The position numbers and the translations under genes were made by a program. A DNA stretch of 64,000 nucleotides, from positions 33,484,722-33,548,721 of the forward strand of contig NC_089724.1 of assembly GCF_035083965.1 (NCBI RefSeq), given 5' to 3'. The notes under the pieces are model-generated. The model did no database searches. It was not told the DNA's origin and was given only the letters and a program-made list of their open reading frames with translations. Within the stretch, counting starts at the first letter, position 1. Every line of letters starts with the position of its first letter. Positions 1 through 12,600 of this stretch are shown one piece after another. The stretch comes from Branchiostoma lanceolatum (Eukaryota > Chordata > Leptocardii > Amphioxiformes > Branchiostomatidae).

Positions 1-1319
1 GCCTGACGTTTACATCACGACCTATGGTGACCAATGAGATGCTCTTCGTGGAAGTCGTGGAAGTGAACGCCCAGTACGCAGGCGCGATGGGGTTCGGGGT
101 GACGGCATGTGATCCGGCCAAGCTCGCCGGCGATACGGAAAAGACCGGTTTGCCGGACAATGCCGACATCTTGGTCATGAAGCGGTCGGAACTGTCGGAA
201 TACTGGAAACTGAGTAGAGAACTGAAAGTGCCCTCTAGCGGAGACAAACTGAGCTTCATGATCACGGAAGAAGGAAACGTTCATTATGATGTGAACGGGG
301 CTGGCTCCATCGTGCTACTGAACGTTGACCTCAACATTGGACCACTGTGGGCACTCTTCGACGTGTACGGGAGCACGCAAGCCATCAGACTATTGGGTAA
401 GCACAGATTCGATCAAATCATTCTTAAAGCAGATGCAAGCTACAATATGGGAGATTCTTTATACACAACCAGGTATTGATCTCTATCGGTTTCGATGTCT
501 ATCGGAAATAAAATGCAAGCTATGTTTGGTTCAGTATATTACGCGTTTCTTTTGGGTGGGGTATGTTTGGAGTCTTCCTAGCGAGCAAGTTTAAGAAAAA
601 AAAATCTGAATTAGATGAAAATGATAAAACATTTGGCCCAACCTTATATCTGATTGGAATTTACAGAGTCCTAGCATCTTGCTGTTATGACTTGTGAAAA
701 TTGGAAAATGAAGAACTCTTCACCATTATGTTAAAGAAAGAATGAACAGCACATGATCAATATTGGTCACATGGTAATCGTAGTAGTCGTTGCTTTATAA
801 GAAATCGCATACTTCTAGATGATTGTAAGCTGTACATCATTGAAGTCTTCTTGCTGAAAAAAGCGAAGCAACAGGTGGTCCAACAGCGCACCTAGCGGAC
901 TTCTCTTAATCGCAGCAACTAAATTTTGTGCCAGTTATATACAGAAATTGCACCAATTTTGCAATCAATAATCTTCTCGCCCCTATCCCTATAACGTTAT
1001 CTAAAAAAGTGTTTGTGATTATTCTCTAGGTGTGATTAAATGCGAAGACACCCTCCGAGAAGAGGAACAGTCGCAGGAAGAAGACGACTTAGAAGACGTC
1101 TTGATGGGAACTAAACCCAAGCAGGCGGAGTTAGACGCTGACACGGAGTGCTCCATGTGTTATAAGAAGGAACGACCGAAGGACAGTGTTGTGTATCCCT
1201 GCGCGCACGTCTGTCTGTGCCATCTGTGCGCGATCAAACTCAAGAAGTACATCCCGAAAGCGTACTGCCCCGTCTGTAGTTCACCTGTGAAAGAGGTCAT
1301 CAGACTACTCGCGTTCTGA
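1..1319 (+). CDS. Neuralized-like E3 ubiquitin-protein ligase, 3' part (partial at window start)
   Basis: Two coding exons are visible: <1-396 and 1030-1319, stop TGA at 1317-1319. The 397 donor (GGTAAGC) and the 1029 acceptor join in phase 1 (G + GT = Gly). Exon 1 encodes the end of a Neuralized homology repeat: GVTACDP near the start and LWALFDVYGSTQAIRLL at the end are typical NHR strings. Exon 2 has an acidic linker and a C-terminal C3HC4 RING (ECSMC, YPCAHVCLCHLC, YCPVC), then stops 11 residues after the last RING cysteine pair. In the family, the NHR binds Notch ligands or other partners and the RING transfers ubiquitin, promoting Delta endocytosis. The upstream NHR and N-terminus lie outside the window. 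Which vertebrate NEURL it matches cannot be fixed from this fragment. A possible polyadenylation signal is AATAAA at 2376-2381, which would put the 126-bp repeats in the 3' UTR. Confidence 0.9.
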
Positions 1320-1785
1320 TGACGTAGTGCGCTAGAACTGATGACGATTGACCATGGCATTCACAGCATCTCTGCATGACAACGCGAAATGTGTGTAGAG
1401 CATAAACCACCTGTTAAAGAGGTGATCAGACTACTCGCGTTCTGATGACGTAGCACTCCAGAACTGTTGACGATCGACCATGACGTTCACAGCATCTCTG
1501 CATGACGACACGAAATGTGCGTAGAGCATAAACCACACGTGACAGAGGTCATCAGACTATTCGCGATCTGATGACGTAGTGCGCCAGAACTGATGACGAT
1601 TGACCATGAAGTATTACGTATTTCTGCATGACAACGCGAACTATGTGCAGAACATAAACCACCTGTGAAAGAGGTCATCAGACTACTCGCGATCTGATGA
1701 CGTAGTAAGCCAGAACTGATGACAATTGACCATGACAAATTACGTATTTCCGCATGACAACGCGAAATGTGTGTGGATCATAAAG
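1282..1785 (+). repeat. 126-bp tandem repeat, 4 copies, containing the Neuralized stop-codon region
   Basis: Units start at 1282, 1408, 1534 and 1660 and the array breaks at 1786, an exact 126-bp period. The first unit begins inside the RING gene, so its last ~11 codons and stop are the head of unit 1. Units 2-4 repeat that coding tail nearly unchanged (PVKEVIRLLAF-stop or close variants), followed by the shared tail with TGATGACG, ATTGACCATG and GCATGACAACGCGAAATGTG. 126 is a multiple of 3, which is why open frames also appear on the reverse strand; I do not regard these as genes. Confidence 0.9.
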
Positions 1786-4383
1786 CATATTCCCATGGCA
1801 CTGAATCTTATAGATTTCAAACAACGAGTCTTCTTCCGTGTTGCTGACGTATTGAACGTTAATTGTTGCTTGCATCAAGATGACACAATTATTACATTGT
1901 TGTGATATAAAGCTTTGATTATGATTAGTCCATGACCGATATAATTGCTGAATTTCTCTAACTTAAAAAAAGCCACCCATGACACCAAACGAGTTATACG
2001 CGCAAAACATGACCTCTAGCGACTTCAACATGCGTTGTAGGTTGTACACACAAACTTAACCACGTTGACACTTATCAATAGATAAGCAATGACTTGTTTT
2101 CATAGTGAATTTACATTCTTTGTTTCAGAGGGAAATATAGAATTCATATATCTGCTTACATTATATCGTAAGGTGTTTATCGAAAATTGTTGCGGTTTGA
2201 TAATGTGATATTCTGTGATAATGCTAGCTACAATTGTTTTGTTGCATACTTGTATCAAGTGACTTTTTGTGATTATTTAAGCTGAATATTCCATGACATT
2301 GTATAGTTTGTGAAGGCACCCTTTGAAGATACTATTATTAGGTCATGACCACTTATGTTACATCAAAAGACCTTGAATAAAAATAACAACGGAATCTCAA
2401 AATTACCATGAAATATGGAAATTTTTGTACTTTTTTCTGTTACTTCTGTGGGACTCCATTGCTTCAGGTCATATTCAATAATCTTTGAGCTTCACTATGA
2501 ACAAAACATTAAGGCGTGTAGGGGAAAACTCTGTTCTCGGACCAATTCCTGTCAACTTTTTGTGACCTTTCTATTGATCCTTGACCGAATTTCCTGTTAA
2601 TTTCGCCATCGTGCCTAGAATTGGAATGCCAATTGTGGAATTGCGGACACACATGACTGCAAACAGACACACCGTTCGGTTTCAATACCTCTGTTTTTTT
2701 AATGGTTATACAACTTATATACGGTATATGCCAATTATTTGTATACCATTTTTCTGTATATTTCGTCTTTCTGTATAGAATTCCAAATCACCAAATCATG
2801 CAAAATAAAGATGCGATATCGTGTGCGTGTTTGTGTGTCTTGCTTAAAATCTTATTCGCCACCCCCCCTCCCCTCCTTCGGGACGTCAATATCGCTAGTT
2901 CAGACAGTCGCATAGTTCGTGAAGTCGTATATTTTACGCTGACAAGTGGGCTATACAGATATGAGAAATCCACTGTACTTCTTTGACGTAGTTTGTGATA
3001 TAGCTTGGTGCTCTTGGTACCTCGGCACGGGAAGGGAAAGCCAGGAAGGAAGCCTCTCACCTTCATAGATAGTTATGTCGCCGTGGGACGACCGCCTTTC
3101 TATCCATGGAATTCGGAAAGGCGTTCTTCCATAAGGGTGGAATCTTAAAGAAATTTCCACGCAACAATCAAAGTTCTATTTCAAGGTCCAGGTTCGGCGA
3201 AAAAATATATATCAAGTAAACAAGGTCAAGGAGTGCAATTGTTGCTACTTTTCAAGCAGATGTGAGAAAGGTTGAGTTTAAGAAATTTTAAGGTTTTCCG
3301 ACTCTAACATCTGCTTTGAGATTAGTTGTAGTTGTTGTTGTCTTGCCAAAGCTATTGTTGTCATGGAAAGGAAATGTTGACGTGACCAATTTCTATTTCA
3401 GGTTGGCAAAGTTTACCCACCAGACAGGCTTGTAAGACAAGGACACTTCGTTCCTGGTCTCAAACAGAAGATTCATTTTATTTCATCTATTATATTACAT
3501 GTACAACGCTGTGTCACCTTGTAGAATGTTAGAATGTAATTTCATCTATCACATTGCAAGCAATGCGCTATAATAGCATGTGATCAAACTTGAACCTTTT
3601 ATTCAATAATTGACATAAAACATTTAAAACGCAGTGATTTTGGTTATCCGCAAATATTTTCATGAAGATATTTCATGAAGTGCCCTCGGCAAAGAAAAGT
3701 TGTTCACCTGACTTTCGCTAGAGGGCGCTAATGCAGCCACTCAGCAGACCTAGTGCACTTTTGACAAACTAATTTCCACCAATCCATCCCCCCCAATTAT
3801 CCAATGGTCGTGAGGCCATCTTTATTGAAAAGCATTTCTCGTTTCTCTCACCGTCGTCTATAACTGGCACCCCTAAGGGGAAACAAAAACGCACCCCTTT
3901 CAGAGCCTTCTTGGAATATCCTATCTGAGGCAACTTGCCTAACCGGTTTCCTGACCCAAACATAATGGTCTCCATTCATTCACACAGCTGGCTTGTCAGA
4001 AAAGCGAGCATACACAAGTCGAGCACCTTTCCCTCGCCTAGACCCTGTCGTAGTCCTATTTTCTTAAGCTATGACCTTCGACAGTTCCTTCTACGGCTTG
4101 GTGGCGATTGGGAGACCTTGAAGACACTCAGGTTTAGGAGCTGGGCTTCTTCAAGAATTTCGTCCTGAGACTTCGAATCTTTAGTTATTGCTAGAGTAAA
4201 CACGTTGGATTATGTCCGACTTAGTCGAAGACTGCATTACCATTGTGATTCACAGGTAAGATAACATCTTATGTTTCTTTACGTAGAAAGTTCGTCCATT
4301 TTCTTCTCAGTCTAGTGGTAAATGTTGAATGCACAATTTACGTGCTAAAGCGGTAATAGAGTGTATAACCGTAAACGTGATTT

Positions 4384-4560
4384 GTTGTTGTTGTTCACAT
4401 TGTAGTACTTTTGGCACACAGGGTAGCAAGTTTCCTTGCTGTTTCTGTAGCAGGGTATATTTTTACAATCAGGGTTTGCTAGACCCTCGACTGCAACGTA
4501 CAAGAGGCACCTCCACGAGCACAGGACGTGTCACTCACGTTAATCTGTCAACAGTTTATT
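4384..4560 (-). repeat. SINE-like dispersed repeat fragment (TTGTTG end, AGCAAGTTTCCTTGCTG motif)
   Basis: The segment starts with a TTGTTGTTGTTGTT run followed by a palindromic AGCAAGTTTCCTTGCTGTTTC motif region and ends in CACGAGCACAGGACG. The same order is seen at 39450-39770 inside SFXN2, and in opposite orientation around 12240-12345, so it is a dispersed family. It is probably the tail half of a tRNA-derived SINE. Confidence 0.5.
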
Positions 4561-4999
4561 TCGAGCTGTGTGCCTACAGGATACGAATTAACTACAGCTA
4601 ATTGTACGCTTTAGGTACGTGTTCTCAAACACGCGTCGAAACAAGGTGTAATTTACAGAGCATGTAAGAGAACAGGACAAGAGAAAAACTGGAAAACCGC
4701 ACGAGAAAGTCAACAAGGCAATCAGAAGATTCATAAGGGCTTCATATACAAAATTTGTGGCATACATACTGTGGAAAGCTTTGATTAATGACATTTTGGT
4801 TTTAAAGGAAACGGCCTAAGGGTGAACGTGTTGGGGTAGCCCCTGAAACATGTTGGGGAACATATCATTATCAGTGACGGCGAGAAAGAAATAATAGAAG
4901 CACCCAATAGTAAGGTTCTTTTCTTCACAACCAAATGCTTTACAAGAGCCAAATAGAAACACTAGCTCATTTGACAGTTCAAAGGTGTATTCAGAGAGA

Positions 5000-5265
5000 G
5001 TAAAAGGTCAAGGAAGTCCCAAAGCCTTTTTCAGGCTGTATGGACAGTTGGGTTGTTATCCACTGTGTCTAGGGCCTAGCCCTTCCTTCACCTTTCACCG
5101 CCTTTTACCTCCCCAGCCGAAGTCAGATACCCATTTTGCAACTGGGTGGAGTGAGCAAAGTCCCGTCAAGTTATAGGACATAATGTCTAGCCGGGAACGA
5201 CAGGAATTGACCACTCGACCTCGGCTCTTCCAGCCTAGGCACTTAGCCGTTCGACGCCAGGTGTT
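5000..5265 (-). repeat. SINE-like dispersed repeat (minus orientation)
   Basis: It contains GTTGTTATCCACTGTGTCTAGGGC and TACCCATTTTGCAACTGGGTGGAGTGAG-type text. The reverse complement of the same text occurs at about 33950-34225, and a shorter relative at 33740-33830. It ends at 5265 with GGCACTTAGCCGTTCGACGCC, resembling the tRNA-like head of these elements read backwards. The open frame on the minus strand here is a by-product. Confidence 0.5.
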
Positions 5266-6607
5266 CACGAAAGACGGCGCCACAGATATGCCATCTATCC
5301 GGGACAGACCTGTCATACCGCGATCGGCTAAATAATTATTGATACAGATGCTAAATAGCTGATACAGCACGACGCCCAGTCCCCCACTCCAAGCACAATC
5401 AACATAAAGGTCACACAATGTAGGCAGTTGAAGCCAGGTGATTGTTTCCTTTAGACATTTTCTCTTGCTGGGGACTGCAAACCCATATTCTCACTGACTG
5501 TCCTTTGTATGTGCCCCTCATGTCTACGTTGTTATCAGCACCCCAAATTAAGATAACAATCTGCAACAAGTCAAGTGATGTAAAAGCTAAGATCTTTATC
5601 AGTCAGTGACATTCCAATATGAGATGACAGCACATGGGAAGAAACGTAACCCAGCTATGCAACGACCTATTTTGTTCTTTGTTGTATTTTACACTGGTTA
5701 TGATTTATGGAAAACGTAGCTGGAAGGGGGCTAACGACACCTACCCTTTTATAGCACAGCTTAGAACAATCGATGCCCTATATCTTGTAGAGATAACAGG
5801 TTTATTGCAAATCCATGCCCGTTGGCTAATTGTAAGTAACATGAAAAGGACAGACAAATAGAACACTTTAGCATGCATATGTTGACTCTAGTTTGAATGC
5901 TGAATCTAAATGCTACTTGCTATATATAGCTATAGGTTCGACTTCTTTTTCGAAGACAATTTAAGACAAATCAAAGGACCCCACTTTTCCTGTGGTGTTA
6001 ACCCTTGTCCTGCTAGATTTGCAGAGCAAAAATAGACCCCCCCTGCTGAAGTGCCCAGATACCTGATTATGAGAGCAGTTTTCTATTTGTCCGTAAATGC
6101 GAAGAAATTATAATGTGACTTCTTTAAACAGCTTCTTTCCTTCGTGATTGTAGAAGGAAAGTTCTTACTACTTTTAAAGCGACATGTTTTTCGAAAGAAA
6201 CAGCCTTTGCGTCGCACAATTTCTCCGTGAATAAGTAACATTTTCATTTCTTGTATACAAATATCCATACCATATTATCAGTCCACGAGTTTAGACACAA
6301 TGGCACTAGAAATAAGCTTTATTTCGTTCAAAGATGGGGAAAATGCAATGATCTGACGGAAGACGAATGTACGTGCGGCATTGACAAAGTCACGTGTTGT
6401 CTCGCGTGAATTGGCGCAATGCATGATGGGTTAACCCAAACGAGATGTCTCGAGATCGAGAGTTGCTAGAGTTCGTGATCGGGGCAACTACGGTAGTCTT
6501 TTTCACATCCATGACTTTATATTTTTCTTTGTTTTGTTTCCATGCTTTGATTTCTAATCGACGAAATACAACTCGGAAAATTCTGTAGGGTTTCGGCGCC
6601 GCGGACC

Positions 6608-9600
6608 ATGAGGTTTCGGGCCTCCGGTGTTCTGGCCATCGCGCTTCTGGGAGTGTACCTGGTCACGATCGTAATGGTGGGCTGCAACATCAGCTGGCTG
6701 GTTGGCATAGATTCTCGTGGCAACAGGTCAGTATAATCTCCAAGCAGACGCTTTTTTTGGCAAGATAGTATCCATGATAGCCTTTTTTGCGGGCCTTCTA
6801 GGCGTTTTCTGGGGGCGGCAATACGATCTCTCTAGTAAACGAACCTGGCCGCGATATGTTGAAATTAGCAATACAGCGCTCCCCCGGAAAATAAGCGCTG
6901 GCGCCGCTCAGAAGGTCTGCAAAGGAGGCTTATCCATAGGCCAAAACAGTGCATGGGGTAGGTCCTGGTTCCTTTTTTAGCCATTGAATACCCTTGCCAA
7001 CTGAAAGATCTGATTTTAGATCTAGATTAGTTGCTACCACACTGCGTTTGGTTGGGATTTTCTTTTTACGTAGGATTACATTTGGTTTATGTAAAGACTA
7101 CCCACGGGAAATGGAAAATACAGTTATATTAAGAAAGCTATCAGTAGGAATATGAAAGGTTGTTATGAGAGTAATTAATTATAATCTCTGTGTATTATTG
7201 TGGTATTATATACTAAAGAAAGAAATGAACTGTATACGCTTGTAGAAAACCTATTTCCCTACTTCACACATTTAAGTACTGTACAAAAATTCATATTCCT
7301 AATGCGACTAGACAAACCTCCCATTGAAAAACACGTCTGTTCTTTTATATCTACTATAACCGTAAAGCGAGAGGTAGAATTTATCTAATGATAGCCATAT
7401 TCTTTTGTATACGTAAACTGTACTTGTTATTTTGTTTTGTTGTGACCTGTACTTAGCCAGGTGTTGCAGAAATGTGCAATAAAGGTCTTCATTCATTAAT
7501 GCTGGGTCCCAAGCCCATTCAAAGCCTACGTCTTATTGATTGCTTTTTTAATCTTTTGTATACAACACTCAACAGAGTAGAAAGAAGAAGCTTAAAGGAC
7601 AAGTGCAGATGCAACTGTGGTGCCCAGGGATCCAGAAAATGTCCTCCTGGAGTTTCTGCAAGAGACGTCAATAGCGCCACACGGCGACATACAACGGACG
7701 AGATTTCTCACCTCATAGACGTCATAGTTAAGGAGGGCATCAAGAGAGACCGCATACTCAAGGAGGCTAACGGAAAACTTCTCAACAACAGGAATTGTTC
7801 AGATACGAAGGAATCTAGTGATGACTATTTCGGAATCGCGGGAACGGAACCGTCCTCTGTCGTACAAAAGAACAGGTCATTGCTCCTGACGGAAGTGATG
7901 AGTACCTTTGAGGGAGAATGGAGGAAAAACGAGGCTCTGTTTCAAGAAATGAAGTGAGTAAAACTTGTTATTTTTGCATTCTACACTACTTAACTAAGCT
8001 GCTAAGGTTTGACAAGTCTTCTGTTTTTGGTGTGTCTGTTGGTTTGTGTTGCTGTGTGACCGTAGTTATTTGAATACATTGTCAGTAGACAGGTAGGAAG
8101 TGAGAGGAAGATCGGTCACCACAAAGGTCTGACTTGCGGGAGTGGCAGGAAGTAGAGTTCAGAGGTGATAGAACTAGCTGTTAATCAGACATGACCGTTC
8201 GGGTAACCAGGTCAAAGAAAGAGGCTACTGATTCAAGGGGAGGTTTTGTTTGGCCTGTCTGTCTTTGCCATATTCTAGTCACTGTCATCGTAGAGTGTCA
8301 GGAAGTGATCAGTGGGCACATGTAATATATTTGCATAGTCAATGAGATAAAAATAAACAAGATATATACGAGAAACTCTAAATAGTTCATGGAGTCGTTA
8401 GACAATCTTTCTCTTGCTGTGTTTTTTTGGTGTGTGTGTGTGTGTGAGGGGGGGTGGGGATTGCAACATCTTCGCATGTCCACCAAAATATAGCTGAAAA
8501 CAGTTCAATGGACGAGTGAAAGTGTCACTTATTTCAGGCATATCAACACAATTATTCCGGGTAGAATCGATAAAATGTTTGATTTGGATGGTTGACATAA
8601 CGCAGTAGGTGTCCATAAAAACAACATATTTGGAAGGTTTGAAATTTTTTTTTCAAAGAATCTTGACAAATATGAATCGACCAGATTGTTTGTTTGTATC
8701 CTTCCATTTGTTGAACCAGATGTTATCTACCACAGTTAATAGTTATTGGTGATTATCACATAGGTAGATGGCGTCGACCAATCAGAAGCCACCATTGCCC
8801 ACAATAAGTGGTCTGTTATCACGCCATAACACACCACTTATTGACGTCATGTCAGAACACAACCGTTCCATTTTGTAGAGGGGGTATCTTTTTGATGAAT
8901 CTTTTTCTTAACCTTGTTTAAAAAATCTTTATAACCGTTGCATTTTGTAGAGGGGGTATCTATTTGATGAATATTTTTCTTAACCTTGTTTAAAACAATC
9001 TTTAATGTCTTAGAATTCCTAAAAATTTCCTTAGAATACATGAAAAAGGGAAAACAAATTCAAAATTCCCAAAAATGTTCCGCGTGTTCCATTTGCTGTT
9101 GGCCAAAGAAACCACGTTCTATCTAAGGTTCCGCGCGTTCCATTTCCTGCTGGCCAAAGAACCTGTGTTCTATTCAGGTTACCTGAGGTCATGTTGCAGG
9201 GAGATTCTTCAATGATAACATTTTCTGACTGACCTGAAACCGACCCTCCTATCCTGTGTGGTTGAAATGAATAAAGCAGGCAACAGTTGTACATATTCTT
9301 CATCATCTTCTGTTAAAAAAGGACAAATGTGAATTCTGAAATGCATTCTTAATAGTATAAGGGATCTATGCGTCAAACAGAAATTGTCTACTCTTATATG
9401 CGTCAGTTTGGATAAGCTATATGATAATAACGTTAATGACCCGCCTCTTCCTCGGTGTATATGGTGTCATAACGCCTGGTCATGTGCTATAACCACCTCA
9501 TAAAACCACCTCGTTCGCTTCGCTCACTCGGTGGTTTTATTCGGTGGTTATAGCACATGGCCAGGCGTTATGACACCATATACACCTCGGGGCGGGTCAT

Positions 9601-12600
9601 TAACCCTTAATTATCCCTCTTGCGTAAGTCCAGCACCCACAGGGTGATGGCAGGTCAAAGGTCAAGGCCCCTTAGAAGAGCAACAAACACCTGTGCAATA
9701 TTGTTTTAGATTGTTCGATGGCGTTTAGAAAAATGGGACGTTGAAGAGTAGATACATTGTATGTCTACACAAGAATAAGTAAAGGGCCTTAAACTTTTAC
9801 CTCAGCCCACAATGCACCACGACTGCACATGCGCACACGGAACTGTGAGGTGGGTCATTGTCCGCAGCCGCAAGCAACAAATGATTTCATTGGTGATCTG
9901 TGGAGAATATCTAGGTATTATAAATTGTTAACTGTTGTTTATATCAACTGTTTGATAATTAAACATTTTTTCAAGTTGTTGTTCTTTTATTTTTTAGGCG
10001 TGACTTGACAAGCTGCTGTGAGGCGGAGTCGTCATTCATGACAAAACAGAATGTCAGAGTAGGAGAGATCATACCGAATGTTCTCAACCCAAAACTACCT
10101 CTAAAAATGACCAAGGACCTCTACAGAAATTTGATAAAGGTATTTTTTATAGTATAAAAACAAAAGCTTAGTCTTGTGTCCGTGAATCATTTCATACAAA
10201 TTTATTCACAACCACATACAATATCTACAAGAGCCGACATTTCGGTGCCCTTTCTCAGGGCAATAATGACTGACTCCACTCCTCGCTACAGATAAATATA
10301 TATATAGGTGCCTCCATTAGAAAGGTGAAAGTCACCGAAACATCGCATCATGTACATATTGTATATGGTTGTAAATAAAATAACTTCATTAAACAAAGAG
10401 TGTAGTCTTTGCTTACAATTTCAGCTACACTTACTGGTTTAATTTAAGTAAAAAACAATTTAGTATACATTAATACGCTGAGTTACTTGTTTAAAGATTA
10501 AAAATTAACAAACATCATCGTTGATCAAAAATCGGTTTACTGTTACAGATACTAGTTAAGATGCTTTTTTTACACAGGACTGGCCTTTCAAAAACCGCCG
10601 CTTCAACACATGCGCAGTAGTTGGAAACAGCGGCATCTTGCGAGGAAGCTATTGTGGTGCATCTATTGACAGCGCTGATGCCGTGTTCAGGTCAGCCAAT
10701 TGAATGAATGAATTACTGTGTTTCGAAGTAGCCAACAAAAACGCAACTGCGATTCCAGAGAATGTGAATGTAACGAAATTTGACACTTTTCTCATGATAT
10801 AAGCTATAAATATATGTTTCCCGTGTCCTATTGAATTCAAAGCAAGCAGTGTTCCAGAGCAATATTACACCTTTGCAAACAAGTAAAAGCTACACAGTTA
10901 TGATATAAGGTCACAATTATGATAACAAATAACTTTATCATAATTGTGCCCTTAACGCAGAATAATGTCAAATATGACCATGTTATATTTTCCAGGTGTA
11001 ACTTGCCACCTCTTGGCAAAAAGGAGTATCAAGAGGATGCTGGGACAAAATCAAGTTTCACCACTGCTCCTTTGTCAATGCTAAAATCGTAAGTAGGAAA
11101 GTGTAACCGTTTGAGGTACAAATATCATACATGTTGACATTCGGATTCGGTGTATCTTGTTGTCAGGGTAAACTGAAAAATATACAGGCCAGAAAGTCTA
11201 ATACATAACTAGCTTAACTGTTTATTTATCTCTAGAACACCAACATGTATAAATGATATTTTACATGGTCATCATAACACCAAACAGTAACGATGCTTTA
11301 CAGATCACAGATTTAACGACATTTAATGTGGTTGTTAACCATTTGTTTAATTTTTCCTGCGTTATTGTATGTGTGTGTACTCTTGCATTTTCGTCTTAGG
11401 ACATGGGTTTGCAATTAGAAATAAATTAGTAACCTCTATGATTTGATGTTGTGCATATAACTACCTACAGTTAATTCCATTTCGTGATAGCCGCACTTGG
11501 CACATCACTGAAAATAACGCAACAAGTGATCAGCAAATCTGTTTAACTTGTGCCTAAGCAAGTGTCTGCAACATCAGTACACGTTTATAGAATTTTGTGA
11601 TGTGCACACCTTGTAAACTGTATTTGAAATCGTTGCAGGTACATACAAATGAAAGACGACTCTGTGAGAGAGCAGTTTCTTGAGGACATGGAGCAGTATG
11701 ACGGTATCCTGTTAGCAAAGAAACCCAACAGTGAGTACTGAATACCATTACCTTTCATTAGCAAACTTAACGTACATGTATCTATAACAAGATATTAGCA
11801 TCGTTGCATCAGAGCCGAATACAGCTACTACAAGTGTAGGGATGTCCATGTACCTCAACTGGTAGCATCTTCACAGTTGAGCTCCTGGTTCCAATTAGTA
11901 GCTAAATTGAATCCACAGGAGACCCCGGTCAAAATCCTGCATGGGATGGGCATCTCGGCTGGTAGCCTCTACCAGGCCCCGTCCTATCGTTGGAAAAATA
12001 GTAGAAATCGGTCGAGGTATTCCGCTATACAGGGTAGTCCGCTACATAGTGATGCTCCATCAGTATCGATGGACGGACTGTATAGCGGACCTATACCCTG
12101 TGTAGCGGACTACCTCGGCCGATTTCTACTATTTTCCCAGCGATAGGACGGGGCCTGGTAGAGGATACTCGGTTGGGGCTGCACCCACTTTTTGAAAGTG
12201 ACTTAACAGAGCCAGGGGGTGTGTCAGCTCAAGCACATTAGAGAAGAAGGGCTAGTAACCCCTCCCTGTTGAAATATACCTTGCTGCAGAAACAACAAGG
12301 AAACTTGCTGACCTATGTACCGTGTGCCACTAGGCATTACAAGGTGAACAACAAAAACCGATGCTTAAGTACTACAAAATGAGGATGAGCCTAAAATAAA
12401 AGAATATGAAAGTGACTTTCACCCACACAGCACACTCGTAATCAAAGCCAGTGATGACGTTCACATTGAGAAAATACCATTTGCAACACCATAGTATGTC
12501 TACGACTGAAGAAACAAAAAAGGAAGATCTTCTGCAATGTTAAGAAAAGTTGGTACCGAATTGCCCTCGCCTTTTGTCTTGGTCAGAAAAAATATAAAAC

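Larger units (their letters stand above)
1786..6607. other. Intergenic stretch with scattered repeats, no supported gene
   Basis: No ORF here has recognisable domains or matching splice partners. It holds the likely 3' UTR of the Neuralized gene (possible AATAAA at 2376), a small inverted-repeat remnant around 3230-3330 with an AGCAGATGT/ACATCTGCT pair, SINE-like pieces at about 4384-4560 and 5000-5265 (minus orientation), and AT-rich DNA. The region just before 6608 should contain the promoter of the first sialyltransferase gene, but I see no clear TATA box. Confidence 0.6.

Noticed and set aside
1487-1738. Minus-strand 83-codon open frame with 42-residue repeats
   Set aside because: It is a by-product of the 126-bp repeat, whose period is a multiple of three; no start context, splice site or domain supports it.
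5095-5418. 107-codon minus-strand open frame
   Set aside because: Overlaps a dispersed SINE-like repeat, with no domain or splice partner.
7472-7575. Extending sialyltransferase copy 1 exon 2 to the upstream ATG at 7472
   Set aside because: The AG at 7574-7575 gives a phase that fits exon 1 and aligns with the equivalent junction of copy 2 (R|VER), and the upstream part has no signal anchor.
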